Below are positions 25,701 to 36,489 of a stretch of 64,000 nucleotides of DNA, in pieces; the stretch's first letter is position 1, and each line of letters begins with the position of its first letter. Source of the DNA: Mercurialis annua (taxonomy: Eukaryota > Streptophyta > Magnoliopsida > Malpighiales > Euphorbiaceae); the NCBI RefSeq assembly GCF_937616625.2, contig NC_065570.1:21538046-21602045 (forward strand). Reading direction: 5' to 3'. A model generated the notes under the pieces. It was not told where the DNA came from and did no database searches. It saw nothing but the letters and a program-made list of their open reading frames with translations. Both the position numbers and the translations under genes were made by a program.

Positions 25701-27090
25701 TAAATCTCTAAAATGGTGAAACGCTTTGATTTGTTTCATAACGTGTGTAAACGTTTGGCTTAAATTGCTAAAAAGGAGAAACGCTTGGATTTGTTTAGCA
25801 ACATTTGTAAACGTTTGGCTTAAATTGCTTAAGAGGTTAAACATTTGGATTTCTTTCGTAGTGTTTACAAACGGTTTGCTTAAATCGCTAAAAAGGTGAA
25901 ACGTTTGGGTTTGTTTCGTAGCGTTTATAAACGTTTGGCTTAAATCGCTAAACATTTGGATTTGTTTCGTATCGTTTGTAAACGTTTTGCTTAAATCGCT
26001 AAAAAGGTGAAACGCTTGGATTTGTTTCGTAACGTTTGTAATCATTTGGCCTAAATTGCTAAAAAGGTGAAACGCTTGGATTTGTTTCGTTGTGTTTGTA
26101 AACGTTTGGCCTAAATTGCTAAAAAGGTCAAATGCATGGATTTGTTTCGTTAGTTTGTAAATGTTTGGCTTAAATTGCTAAAAAGGTGAAACGTTTGAAT
26201 TTGTTTCGTAACATTAGTAAACGTTTTGGCTTAAATTGCGAAAAATGCGAAACGTTTGGATTTTTTAGTAACGTTTGTAAACGTTTGGCTTCAATCGCTT
26301 AAAAGGTGAAACGTTTGGATTTATTTTGTAATGTTTGTAAACGTTTTGCTTCAATCGCTAAAAAGGTGAAACGTTTGGATTTGTTTCGTAACGTTTCTAA
26401 CTTTTGGCTGAAATCTCTAAAATGGGGAAACGTTTGAAGTTGTTTCATAACGTTTGTAAACGTTTTGCTAAAATTGCTAAAAAAGGTGAAATATTTGGTT
26501 TTATTTTGTAACATTTGTAAACGTTCGGCTTAAATCGCTATAAAGGTGAAACTTTTATATTTATTTCGTAACCTTTGTAAACGTTTGGCTTAATTCACTA
26601 GAAAGTTGAAACGCTTGGATTTGTTTCGTAACGTTTGTAAACGTTTGGCTTAAATCTCTAAAAAGGTGAAACGCTTGGATTTGTTTCGTAACGTTTGTAA
26701 ACGTTTGGCTTAAATTGCTAAAAAGGTGAAACGCTTAGATTTGTTTCGTAGCGTTTGTAAACGTTTGGCTTAAATCGCTAAAAAGGTTAAACGCTTGGAT
26801 TTGTTTCGTAACGTTTGTAAATATTTGGCTTAAATCGCTAAAAAGGGGAAACGTTTGGATTATTTCGTAACGTTTGTAAACGTTTCGCTTAAATTGCTAA
26901 AAACATGAAACACTTGGATTTGTTTCGTAACGTTTGTAAACGTTTGGTTTAAATTGCTAAAAAGGTGAATCGCTTGGATTTGTTTCGTACGTTTGTAAAC
27001 GTTCGGCTAACATTGCTAAAAAGGTCAAACATTTTGATTTGTTTCGTAGCGTTTGTAAACGTTTGGCTTAAATCGCTAAAAAGGTGAAAC

Positions 27091-27110
27091 TGTAATACCT
27101 CAAATATTTT
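27091..27110 (+). mobile_element. Element A 5' LTR, fragment 1 of 3
   Basis: These are the first 20 bases of the 5' LTR, starting TGTAATACCT. They match the start of the 3' LTR at 44447 apart from small changes. The last five bases (ATTTT) are the copia target duplication. Confidence 0.85.
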
Positions 27111-29098
27111 TGTTGGCGCAGCGGGAGGCGCGGGTCCGAATCGTATATTTCAATTCAAAATCGAAATTCCAACAATCCGGATCCTAAAGTTGATCATATC
27201 AACAACAAATGGATCGTCGTATCATTTATTAATTAAAGCACGCATCTAGGAATCGTAAGAAGAATACCTATGTCGATTCTCCAACGATTCTTGTAGTCCC
27301 GAAAGTACGGCGACCTCAAACTCGTCCACACGAGTATGCGTCCGATTGAATCCTCGCCTTGAAGTAATCCTGCAAGAGTTCCTCTTGCCGAGCAGCCCTA
27401 AGCTCAAACTCTCGCCGCGATCACTACCTTGCTCGGATGTATGAAAAATGTCGCCAAGTTTTTCCCGTGATTGATGAATACTTGAACTCCTTCAAGTGCT
27501 TTCTCTCTCTACAACTTTGTAGTGAGATGTGTGTTGTGTGTTGTGAAATGAGCAAGGACATGCTCTATTTATAGGCTAGAGCATGCCTTAAGAATGCAAC
27601 ACCTTGCATGCTAGGTGTCACACACCAAGCAAAGGTGTTGCCACCACATGACACCTTTCATGTGGTGACATCACATAGGTGACATCATATAGGTGATGTC
27701 ATCATATGACATCACATATAAGCTTATTTCCTTATCTCATTACTTCACCATGACATCATCATTCCATTAGCTTATGATTAATGATTTAAGTATCATTAAT
27801 TACACTAATTAATTACTTAAGCCATTTAATCATAAAACTTGGTTAAAATATAATTAGGTTCCTACTAATTTATAACTCTTATAAATTAGTCCCTAATTAA
27901 CTTGGACATAGTACAATTAGGTTCCTACTAATTTATAACTCTTACAAATTAGTCCCTAATTTGTACTTGTTTTTCATCTTAGATTAATTTCCGAGATATG
28001 CTAGTATCTATATGCAATCGATCTTTCGTAAACTCAATCGGTTGCACACTCTATTGTGTGTGACTAACTAGGTTCACATCTATATGGCAACGAGAGTCAT
28101 AAGAAACGCCTTTCTTATATTAAATAATTAAATCCCATTTAATTATTAATTCTCGTAGATCGAGAGTGACGTCTAGCAACATATCACGACCCCCAAATAG
28201 AGATGAATGTTTCGATGCATTCTTTATGAACCATTGTTCATAATACCGTACACTCAAAATTCCCTTCATCTAAGATTCCAATCTCGACTAGTGTCACGGT
28301 TAAGTCAAACACTGTTTGTCTTGATCATATGACCTCATCTCTCAGTTCTAATTCTTGATAAATATGACTTCCACTAGAAACAACTTTCTACGTAAGTCAT
28401 ATACACCTGCGCAGGTTTTATCATCCATCAAGAACAATTTTGAGATAGCATAGAATCTTGTCTCCGTTCATCCAGAGTGATGAATCCTTTCTAGGTTAAA
28501 CCCCTATCTCCATATACAACTAACTAGAGCCAACACATCCCGCGGCTCTAGCTCATGGAAGATCTAGAGTTAAGGAGTATCAAACTCTAATCACCTATAT
28601 ACAAGATAGTGTCACCGCAAGTCAAAGGACATATGTACAATTATGAACTAGATGACATTAAATTGACTTTAATGAATTACCATGTATAAGTCATCTAGCG
28701 TCACTTGTTCGACTCACTCAACACCTTGAGTGTCCACATGTTTATTCTGATCCCCATAAAGTAGTATGAGACTCACTACTTTCTATAATTAGTAACTCTT
28801 TACTAATCAGGAGAATAAACAGAGGTGACGATCTTTTCGGGATAATGCGATGCCCTTATTCGTAGGACCCCATCGATCGTGAACGATTATTTAGATCACT
28901 TGTATAGTAGAATCTGTCACTCATATTCTTACTACCTTAAGAATAGATTCTATCACAATGTGATAAGGACAATATGTATTAAATAAACACTTAGTTGATG
29001 AGACACTTAGTTCAAATAAAAACATATATATCATTGCCAATGGGATTTGTTTATACAAGAATAAATACAAAATGGCCCTACGGCACAAACTACCAACA
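27111..29098 (-). repeat. Copia 3' LTR (left copy)
   Basis: The LTR is 1988 bp and bounded by TGTTGG and CCAACA. It contains an intact TATAAATA on the minus strand at 27566-27573, a perfect 10-bp inverted repeat CACCACATGA/TCATGTGGTG (27642-27667), several TGACATCA motifs at about 27664-27760, and a local tandem duplication of about 60 bp near 27850-27965 (AATTAGGTTCCTACTAATTT repeated). Confidence 0.95.
27566..27573 (-). promoter_or_regulatory. TATA box in copia left LTR
   Basis: TATAAATA on the minus strand lies in the context CCTATAAATAGAGCA. Being in the 3' LTR it would be copied into both LTRs at the next transposition. Confidence 0.6.
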
Positions 29099-29110
29099 AT
29101 CTCCCACTTG
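29099..29110 (-). other. Copia polypurine tract
   Basis: The minus strand reads CAAGTGGGAGAT directly before the TGTTGG of the 3' LTR. This is the usual form of a plant copia primer for plus-strand DNA synthesis. It lies just downstream of the gag-pol stop. Confidence 0.85.
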
Positions 29111-29112
29111 CA

Positions 29113-32100
29113 CTAGTGCCATTGGCTACTATATCTAAGCCCCATCTTCTCAAGATGTAAATCTAATTGACTCTGGGTCATGGGCTTTGTTTGTGGGTCA
29201 GCCGTGTTTTCGGCTGATGCTATCTTTTGGAGAGACACATCTCCTTTTCCAACAATTTCTCGGATAATATGATATCGCCTTTCTATGTGTTTGGATTTTT
29301 GGTGAGACCGGGGTTCCTTTGCCTGGGCTATAGCACCATTGTTGTCACAGAAAAGAGGAATTGCGGACTCAATGGTAGGAACAACACCAAGTTCAGAAAC
29401 AAACTTCTTAATCCAAACAGCTTCCTTTGTAGCATCTGATGCCGCAATATACTCGGCTTCTGTAGTGGAATCTGCAGTGGTTTCTTGTTTGGAACTCTTC
29501 CAACTCACTGCTCCTCCATTACATGTGAATACGAATCCAGATATAGACTTACGATCGTCTATATCTGATTGAAAATCAGAATCTGTAAAGCCATCTATTT
29601 TAAGATCACCTCCTCCATATGTTAAGACCATATCTTTAGTTCTTCTCAAGTACTTAAAGATATTCTTAACCGTCATCCAGTGTTCTGAACCTGGATTGGA
29701 TTGATATCTGCTAGTCAAACTAACTGCATAGGCAATATCTGGCCGCGTACACAACATAGCGTACATAAGACTACCAATTGCCGAAGCATATGGTATCTTT
29801 GCCATTTCAACTCTTTCTTCAGAAGTCTTTGGAGACATTTCCTTCGAAAGGTGAATTCCATGCCTAACAGGAATCAATCCTCTCTTAGAATTTTCCATAT
29901 TGAACTTTTTCAATATCTTTTCTAAGTAGAGCCTTTGGGAGAGACCAATCATTCTCTTAGATCTATCTCTATAGAGTCTAATGCCGAGAATGTAAGTCGC
30001 TTCTCCGAGGTCTTTCATGGAAAAAGTTTTGGACAACCAAAGCTTTACAGAGGTTAACATACCGACATCATTTCCTATTAGTAAAATATCATCTACGTAT
30101 AAGACTAGGAAAGTAATTGCACTCCCACTAACCTTCTTGTAAACACATGGTTCATCTTCGTTTTTGATAAACTCGTAACTCTTTACAGCTTCATCAAAAC
30201 GACGATTCCAACTTCTCGAAGCTTGCTTCAATCCATATATGGATCGTTTTAGTTTACACACCTTGGAACCTTCTTCGGATTCAAAACCCTTAGGTTGTTC
30301 CATATAGATTTCCTCCTCAATATGTCCATTAAGGAATGCGGTCTTGACATCCATTTGCCAAACCTCATAATCTAAATGTGCAGCTATGGCAAGAAGAATC
30401 CGGATGGACTTAAGCATGGCTACCGGCGAGAAAGTCTCTTCATAATCGACTCCTTGCCTCTGGCGAAACCCTTTCGCAACAAGCCTAGCTTTAAAAGTTT
30501 CCACTTTTCCATCAGCACCAAGTTTACGCTTGAAAATCCATTTGTTCCCTATTGGTATAATTCCTTCGGGTGGATCAACTAGCTCCCATACTTGGTTACT
30601 GTACATGGAATCCATTTCGGATTTCATAGCTTCAAGCCATCTTGAAGAATCTATATCACATATAGCTTCCTCATAAGTAGAGGGATCAACTATTTGATCA
30701 TTTTCTTCATGAATGAACAACTCTTGTATATCATGAAGAAAACCATATCTCTCTGGTGGATGAGATACCCTACTTGATCTTCGAGGTGTATCTGTAGATT
30801 TTACTAATTCTGGTTCACTATGGGTTTGATCAAACTCCATTGTATCATTTCGTTGGTCTTTAGATGACTCCTCATCTAATTCTATATTCCTTCCTTTGCC
30901 CCCTTCTTGAATAAACTCTTTTTCAAGAAATTGGGCATCCCGACTAACCTTTATGGTTTGTTCGGATGGAATATAGAAATAATATCCTAAACTGTCTTTA
31001 GGATAACCAACGAACCTTCCCATGATTGATCTCGATTCCAACTTGTCGGTTATCAACCTTTTAATATATGTCGAACATCCCCAAATCTTAATATGCTTAA
31101 GACTTGGTTCCTTACCATACCATATCGCATACGGTATTCTCGGAGTGGATTTAGTTGGAACTCGATTTAGAATATAATTTGCGCTAAGAAGTGCATGACC
31201 CCATAATGAAATGGGTAAATCAGTATAGCTCATCATTGATCGTACCATGTCTAACAATGTACGATTCCTCCGTTCTGATACACCATTCAATTGTGGTGTT
31301 CCCGGAGGAGTCAGTTGGGAAATAATACCGCATTCTTTTAAGAATGTACCAAATTTCGTACTCAAGTATTCACCTCCTCGATCAGATCGAAGGATTATAA
31401 TACTTTTTCCAATTTGGTTTTCTACTTCATTTTTGAAATCTTTGAATTTTTCAAAAGCTTCACTCTTGTTCTTCATAAGAACAACATATCCATACCGTGA
31501 TAAATCATCGGTGAAGGTAATGAAGTATAAATAACCACCTCGTGCCATTTCTTTAAATGGTCCACATACATCACTATGTATGATCTCCAAAACATCTTTG
31601 GCTCTACCACTTTGTCCAACAAAGGGTGATCGGGTCATCTTGCCTTTAAGACATGACTCACAAGTCGAAATTGATGCAGAATCAAGATTGCTCAATATTC
31701 CCATCTTATCCAACTTGTTAAGTCTATCTTCCGCAATATGTCCTAATCGTAAGTGCCAAAGTTGTTTCGAGGTTTGATTACTTACGGTATTTATTTCTAT
31801 AACATTATTTGTATTACGAACATCTTCATTTTTACAATAAAGACCATTTTGTACATAACCATAACCAACGATTGCATTATTATAGATAATTTTACAAACA
31901 TCCTTTGTAAATAGAAAATCATATCCTAATCTTGTCATACAAGAAATAGACATGATATTTCTATAAGCGTTCGGTAAGTACAAAACATTGTTCAAATACA
32001 AAACATGCTTATACAACAAAATAGAAGACGATCCTATAGCTTTAGCCGCAACACTTGCGTTATTTCCAAGCTTCAAGATCACTTCATCCTTGTCCAACTT

Positions 32101-33039
32101 CCTCTCATTTGCTAGATCCTGTAAGGATGAACAAATGTGAGAACTAGCTCCGGTATCTAATACCCAAGCTTTGGACGAGCTATCGTTATTGGAATTGAAA
32201 GAACAAGAAATAGACATACCCTCACCGGGATTTTCATTCTTCTTGTTCTTGCCCTTAAATTCCTTATACTTGGGGCAATTTCGTTTCCAATGTCCCTCGC
32301 CCTCGCAAAAGAAACATTTTCCTTTGTTCTCTGAGGTGCGCTTCCTTTTTGCAATGGCCTTTTGGGCCTTCAAAACATTCTTCTTAGTTTTCTTCTTCTT
32401 AGTCTTACTAGAAGAAGCAACCACAAGAGAAACTTCCTTTCCCTTAGCATTGTTCTTTTGAGCGGTTATCAACATGCTTGATAACTCTGCAAGTGTACAT
32501 TCTATCCGATTCATATAGTAATTCGTGATGAAATTACCATACGAATCCGGAAGGGATTGAAGGATCATATCCGTTTGGAGATTGAAGTCCATGATGAAAT
32601 CTAGACCCTCTAGACGTTCGATACATCGAATCATCATGTTCACATGTTCTCCAACATCCTTTCCCTCTGAGAGCTTTGCTCGAAATAATTGCTTAGATAT
32701 CTCATATCTAGCAGAACGACTTGATTCACCATACAACTCTTGTAAGTGAAACAATATTTCGCGGGCTCCCGGATATTTCTCGTGTTGTTTTTGCAACTCG
32801 TTATTCATAGATGCCAACATGTAGCACTTGGCTTGTTCGTCATCTAACTTCCACTTGCGCAATGCCTCATGTTCCTCAGGAGGTGCCTCAATCGGCAATG
32901 GTCCCGGATCATTTGCCTCAAGAACATATGCTATGTGTTCACTTGCAAGAACTATTTTGAGATTTCTTAACCAATCAACAAAGTTAGGACCCACTAGTCG
33001 ATTATTGTCGAGAATGCTACTTAATGGATTCGATTTCAT
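29113..33039 (-). CDS. Copia gag-pol polyprotein, intact, 1308 aa
   Basis: This single frame encodes capsid and enzymes for retrotransposition. Residues 1-200 are a UBN2-type gag. A CCHC zinc knuckle follows (C242, C245, H250, C255) after a lysine-rich stretch (212-234). The aspartic protease has its active site at D295-T-G. The integrase zinc domain has H429, H434, C460 and C463. The integrase catalytic triad is D490, D553 and E589, with 35 residues between the last two. The RT has D897 and the YVDD box at 981-984. RNase H has D1153, E1194 and D1232. Every key residue I checked is present and there is no stop or frameshift. Length and copia order fit a complete polyprotein. The ATG at 33039 was chosen because it opens the frame at the expected gag start. 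Host tRNA-iMet primes it, and expression would come from the right-hand LTR. Confidence 0.97.
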   Translation of the reverse strand: MKSNPLSSILDNNRLVGPNFVDWLRNLKIVLASEHIAYVLEANDPGPLPIEAPPEEHEALRKWKLDDEQAKCYMLASMNNELQKQHEKYPGAREILFHLQELYGESSRSARYEISKQLFRAKLSEGKDVGEHVNMMIRCIERLEGLDFIMDFNLQTDMILQSLPDSYGNFITNYYMNRIECTLAELSSMLITAQKNNAKGKEVSLVVASSSKTKKKKTKKNVLKAQKAIAKRKRTSENKGKCFFCEGEGHWKRNCPKYKEFKGKNKKNENPGEGMSISCSFNSNNDSSSKAWVLDTGASSHICSSLQDLANERKLDKDEVILKLGNNASVAAKAIGSSSILLYKHVLYLNNVLYLPNAYRNIMSISCMTRLGYDFLFTKDVCKIIYNNAIVGYGYVQNGLYCKNEDVRNTNNVIEINTVSNQTSKQLWHLRLGHIAEDRLNKLDKMGILSNLDSASISTCESCLKGKMTRSPFVGQSGRAKDVLEIIHSDVCGPFKEMARGGYLYFITFTDDLSRYGYVVLMKNKSEAFEKFKDFKNEVENQIGKSIIILRSDRGGEYLSTKFGTFLKECGIISQLTPPGTPQLNGVSERRNRTLLDMVRSMMSYTDLPISLWGHALLSANYILNRVPTKSTPRIPYAIWYGKEPSLKHIKIWGCSTYIKRLITDKLESRSIMGRFVGYPKDSLGYYFYIPSEQTIKVSRDAQFLEKEFIQEGGKGRNIELDEESSKDQRNDTMEFDQTHSEPELVKSTDTPRRSSRVSHPPERYGFLHDIQELFIHEENDQIVDPSTYEEAICDIDSSRWLEAMKSEMDSMYSNQVWELVDPPEGIIPIGNKWIFKRKLGADGKVETFKARLVAKGFRQRQGVDYEETFSPVAMLKSIRILLAIAAHLDYEVWQMDVKTAFLNGHIEEEIYMEQPKGFESEEGSKVCKLKRSIYGLKQASRSWNRRFDEAVKSYEFIKNEDEPCVYKKVSGSAITFLVLYVDDILLIGNDVGMLTSVKLWLSKTFSMKDLGEATYILGIRLYRDRSKRMIGLSQRLYLEKILKKFNMENSKRGLIPVRHGIHLSKEMSPKTSEERVEMAKIPYASAIGSLMYAMLCTRPDIAYAVSLTSRYQSNPGSEHWMTVKNIFKYLRRTKDMVLTYGGGDLKIDGFTDSDFQSDIDDRKSISGFVFTCNGGAVSWKSSKQETTADSTTEAEYIAASDATKEAVWIKKFVSELGVVPTIESAIPLFCDNNGAIAQAKEPRSHQKSKHIERRYHIIREIVGKGDVSLQKIASAENTADPQTKPMTQSQLDLHLEKMGLRYSSQWH

Positions 33040-34487
33040 CTTATCTTATCAACCTATGGATAGCAAAGATCTCTAATTAGTATTCGTGTTATTTTGTATA
33101 TTTAACCATAATGATTTGGTCTTTATCAAAATGGCCTCCCACTATCTTTTTCGAATCCTACACTTCCAAAATAGGAAACGTGAATCTTTGTTGGAAAAGA
33201 TTTCAAGTGGGTGATTGAATTCTTATATTCATTTTTCTTTCCCTCAAGTACTTAATGCTATTCTTGGGATCAAAATGATATATAAGTGAACAATTACTTG
33301 TTCATCATATCTCATATGAGGTTCAATCATTTCCGGCTCCTAATGCTTTCACCCTCAAGTACTTAATGCTATTCTTAGGTTTCCACATTAGTTAAGTTTA
33401 ACCCATTGAATCAACTAAGATGTATCGATTTAAATAATATACGACTCAGGTACGCCTAATTGCCTTTCTCGCCGTATATTATATCGACTACACCCGTAAC
33501 ATCTCATGCTTAACAATAAACTCAACAACATCTCTTGACGATATCATCTCACCCCTATGTATCCATAGCCGACAAGATGATAACTCAAAGCGTGTTAGTT
33601 TATTGCTCCAATGGAGAGCCATTGATAAACAATTTAATGATTAATCAATATAAACTTAATCTTTTAACTTTTAGGAAGATTTCTTAGGGTTTTAAGTTAT
33701 TCAGGTCTCACTAAACACACAATACATTTTAGCATGCATCTCATACATATTAAAGCTAAAATTAATCATGCAATCACACATGTATGATCATGGACTTCCT
33801 AGGTCTCATTCTTTAGCCACAAAAGAATGAGCAAACTATTACATATCTCAGAAATGATTCTCTAATCATTCATTATGTAATATCTGCTTTCTTTAGGTAT
33901 AGAGGAATCGTCCTAGAACCTCCGAAAGCCTCAACCGATCGCTGATCCTCGAAAAAAAAAATTTATTTTTTATTTTACGTTTTTTTTTTTTCTTTTCGAG
34001 TCGGAAACTTTTTCCCGGGTGTAAAACCCCTTTTTCAGCATTTCGGTTTTTACAGAAAAAAAATATTTTTTTTTTTTCGGGCCGAAAACTTTTTCCCGGG
34101 TGTAAAACCCGTTTTTCAGCATTTTTGGTTTTTATGAAAAAAAATATTATTATTTTTTTTCTGGTTTTTTTTTTTTTTTTCGGGTTTCGCTTTTTCCGCA
34201 TATTCCGTTGATGACAACATAATGCACAAGCGAATCACGTATTGTGTTAAAATGATCACATTAGAAAAATTCCCAAGATAGATTGGAGGGTCACGAGCAG
34301 ACCACTTAAGTACCAATCTCCTATACAGAATTTAATCAAATGTAATTAATATCACAATAGCGTTTGTTCGTTTTTGGAAAAATAAAATCCCTCGGAATTA
34401 TAAATTACATGCCCAATAATAATTCCTAAGTCCATGATTATTTATACATTTATTTAATCGTAAAGCGTTAATACTCGATGATACGGT
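33040..34487 (-). other. Copia untranslated leader
   Basis: This 1.45-kb stretch lies between the PBS and the gag start and has no convincing ORF. It contains long T runs on the plus strand (33950-34190) and an 81-bp tandem duplication. Each copy of that carries AAACTTTTTCCCGGGTGT (about 34002-34082 and 34083-34163). Two direct copies of a CCCTCAAGTACTTAATGCTA sequence lie near 33241 and 33352. Short ORFs here are low-complexity Lys/Phe runs and are not supported as genes. Confidence 0.75.
34002..34163. repeat. 81-bp tandem duplication in copia leader
   Basis: Two adjacent copies share AAACTTTTTCCCGGGTGT and TTTTTCAGCATTT, and each is flanked by A/T homopolymers. CCCGGG sits in the middle of each copy. 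Confidence 0.75.
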
Positions 34488-34500
34488 GGCTTTGATACCA
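34488..34500 (-). other. Copia primer binding site (tRNA-iMet)
   Basis: The minus strand reads TGGTATCAAAGCC, one base from the LTR end CCAACA. It matches the initiator-Met tRNA 3' complement TGGTATCAGAGCC at 12 of 13 positions. Confidence 0.9.
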
Positions 34501-34956
34501 CTGTTGGCGCAGCGGGAGGCGCGGGTCCGAATCGTATATTTCAATTCAAAATCGAAATTCCAACAATCCGGATCCTAAAGTTGATCATATCAACAACAAA
34601 TGGATCGTCGTATCATTTATTAATTAAAGCACGCATCTAGGAATCGTAAGAAGAATACCTATGTCGATTCTCCAACGATTCTTGTAGTCCCGAAAGTACG
34701 GCGACCTCAAGCTCGTCCACACGAGTATGCGTCCGATTGAATCCTCGCCTTGAAGTAATCCTGCAAGAGTTCCTCTTGCCGAGCAGCCCTAAGCTCAAAC
34801 TCTCGCCGCGATCACTACCTTGCTCGGATGTATGAAAAACGTCGCCAAGTTTTTCCCGTGATTGATGAATACTTGAACTCCTTCAAGTGCTTTCTCTCTC
34901 TACAACTTTGTAGTGAGATGTGTGTTGTGTGTTGTGAAATGAGCAAGGACATGCTC

Positions 34957-34964
34957 CATTTATA
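34957..34964 (-). promoter_or_regulatory. Altered TATA box in copia promoter LTR
   Basis: The minus strand reads TATAAATG here, whereas the left LTR has TATAAATA. The core TATAAA remains. Confidence 0.55.
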
Positions 34965-35056
34965 GGCTAGAGCATGCCTTATGAATGCAACACCTTGCAT
35001 GCTAGGTGTCACACACCAAGCAAAGGTGTTGCCACCACATGACACCTTTCATGTGG

Positions 35057-35105
35057 TGACATCACATAGGTGACATCATATAGGTGATGTCATCATATGA
35101 CATCA
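35057..35105 (-). promoter_or_regulatory. TGACATCA motif cluster upstream of copia TATA
   Basis: Four TGACATCA/TGATGTCA octamers lie at 35057, 35071, 35085 and 35098, about one and a third helical turns apart. A fifth lies near 35142. They sit about 95-140 bp upstream of the TATA box in transcription sense. The octamer differs by one base from the TGACGTCA site bound by plant bZIP factors, so an enhancer role is an inference. Confidence 0.45.
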
Positions 35106-36489
35106 CATATAAGCTTATTTCCTTATCTCATTACTTCACCATGACATCATCATTCCATTAGCTTATGATTAATGATTTAAGTATCATTAATTACACTAAT
35201 TAATTACTTAAGCCATTTAATCATAAAACTTGGTTAAAATATAATTAGGTTCCTACTAATTTATAACTCTTATAAATTAGTCCCTAATTAACTTGGACAT
35301 AGTACAATTAGGTTCCTACTAATTTATAACTCTTACAAATTAGTCCCTAATTTGTACTTGTTTTTCATCTTAGATTAATTTCCGAGATATGCTAGTATCT
35401 ATATGAAATCGATCTTTCGTAAACTCAATCGGTTGCACACTCTATTATGTGTGACTAACTAGGTTCACATCTATATGGCAACGAGAGTCATAAGAAACGC
35501 CTTTCTTATATTAAATAATTAAATCCCATTTAATTATTAATTCTCGTAGATCGAGAGTGACGTCTAGCAACATATCACGACCCCCAAATAGAGATGAATG
35601 TTTCGATGCATTCTTTATGAACCATTGTTCATAATACCGTACACTCAAAATTCCCTTCATCTAAGATTCCAATCTCGACTAGTGTCACGGTTAAGTCAAA
35701 CACTGTTTGTCTTGATCATATGACCTCATCTCTCAGTTCTAATTCTTGATAAATATGACTTCCACTAGAAACAACTTTCTATGTAAGTCATATACACCTG
35801 CGCAGGTTTTATCATCCATCAAGAACAATTTTGAGATAGCATAGAATCTTGTCTCCGTTCATCCAGAGTGATGAATCCTTTCTAGGTTAAACCCCTATCT
35901 CCATATACAACTAACTAGAGCCAACACATCCCGCGGCTCTAGCTCATGAAAGATCTAGAGTTAAGGAGTATCAAACTCTAATCACCTATATACAAGATAG
36001 TGTCACCGCAAGTCAAAGGACATATGTACAATTATGAACTAGATGACATTAAATTGACTTTAATGAATTACCATGTATAAGTCATCTAGCGTCACTTGTT
36101 CGACTCACTCAACACCTTGAGTGTCCACATGTTTATTCTGATCCCCATCAAGTAGTATGAGACTCACTACTTCCTATAATTAGTAACTCTTTACTAATCA
36201 AGAGAATAAACAGAGGTGACGATCTTTTCGGGATAATGCGATGCCCTTATTCGTAGGACCCCATCGATCGTGAACGATTATTTAGATCACTTGTATAATA
36301 GAATCTGTCACTCATATTCTTACTACCTTAAGAATAGATTCTATCACAATGTGATAAGGACAATATGTATTAAATAAACACTTAGTTGATGAGACACTTA
36401 GTTCAAATAAAAACATATATATCATTGCCAATGGGATTTGTTTATACAAGAATAAATACAAAATGGCCCTAGGGCACAAACTACCAACA

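Larger units (their letters stand above)
11722..27090. repeat. 60-bp satellite array, segment 1b
   Basis: This continues the same 60-bp satellite to the left end of gypsy element A, whose target duplication GAAAC is 27086-27090. The segment shows higher-order structure. It holds a 3318-bp block in tandem (16107-19424 and 19425-about 22740). The 12.3-14.0 kb part recurs at 23.5-26.0 kb with offsets rising from about 11.17 to 11.98 kb as local units were gained. No non-satellite sequence of more than a few bases was seen. Confidence 0.95.
27111..36489 (-). mobile_element. Full-length Ty1-copia element, Angela/BARE-like
   Basis: This 9379-bp element is inserted in element A's 5' LTR with a perfect 5-bp duplication ATTTT (27106-27110 and 36490-36494). 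It has two LTRs of exactly 1988 bp with TGTTGG..CCAACA ends, a tRNA-iMet PBS, a polypurine tract and one uninterrupted gag-pol frame, all in minus orientation. The copia order (integrase before RT), the long LTRs starting TGTTGG and the RT text suggest the Angela/BARE lineage; this lineage call is from memory of the family and is less certain. About 13 LTR differences by eye (about 0.65%) point to a recent insertion. The element appears complete and possibly competent. Confidence 0.95.
34502..36489 (-). repeat. Copia 5' LTR (right copy, promoter LTR)
   Basis: This LTR is 1988 bp and nearly identical to 27111-29098, with about 13 substitutions by eye and no net length change. As the upstream LTR on the minus strand it would drive the element. 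Confidence 0.95.

Noticed and set aside
3088..27090. Dozens of 60-200-residue open frames on both strands with repeats such as FRNVCKRLASIAKK and QTFTNVTKQIQTF
   Set aside because: They arise because the satellite period (60 bp) is divisible by three and A+T-rich without frequent stops. They begin at arbitrary ATGs, are open on both strands at once and vary with unit order. A real repeat protein would show one favoured frame and strand.
3088..27090. Telomere-like repeat
   Set aside because: Units contain AAACGTTTGG but no runs of the plant telomere heptamer TTTAGGG.
29227..33076. Plus-strand ORFs over the copia gag-pol
   Set aside because: They are antisense shadows of the intact minus-strand polyprotein and encode nothing recognisable.
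33893..34316. Lys/Phe-rich ORFs in the copia leader
   Set aside because: They are low-complexity translation of A/T homopolymers and the 81-bp repeat.
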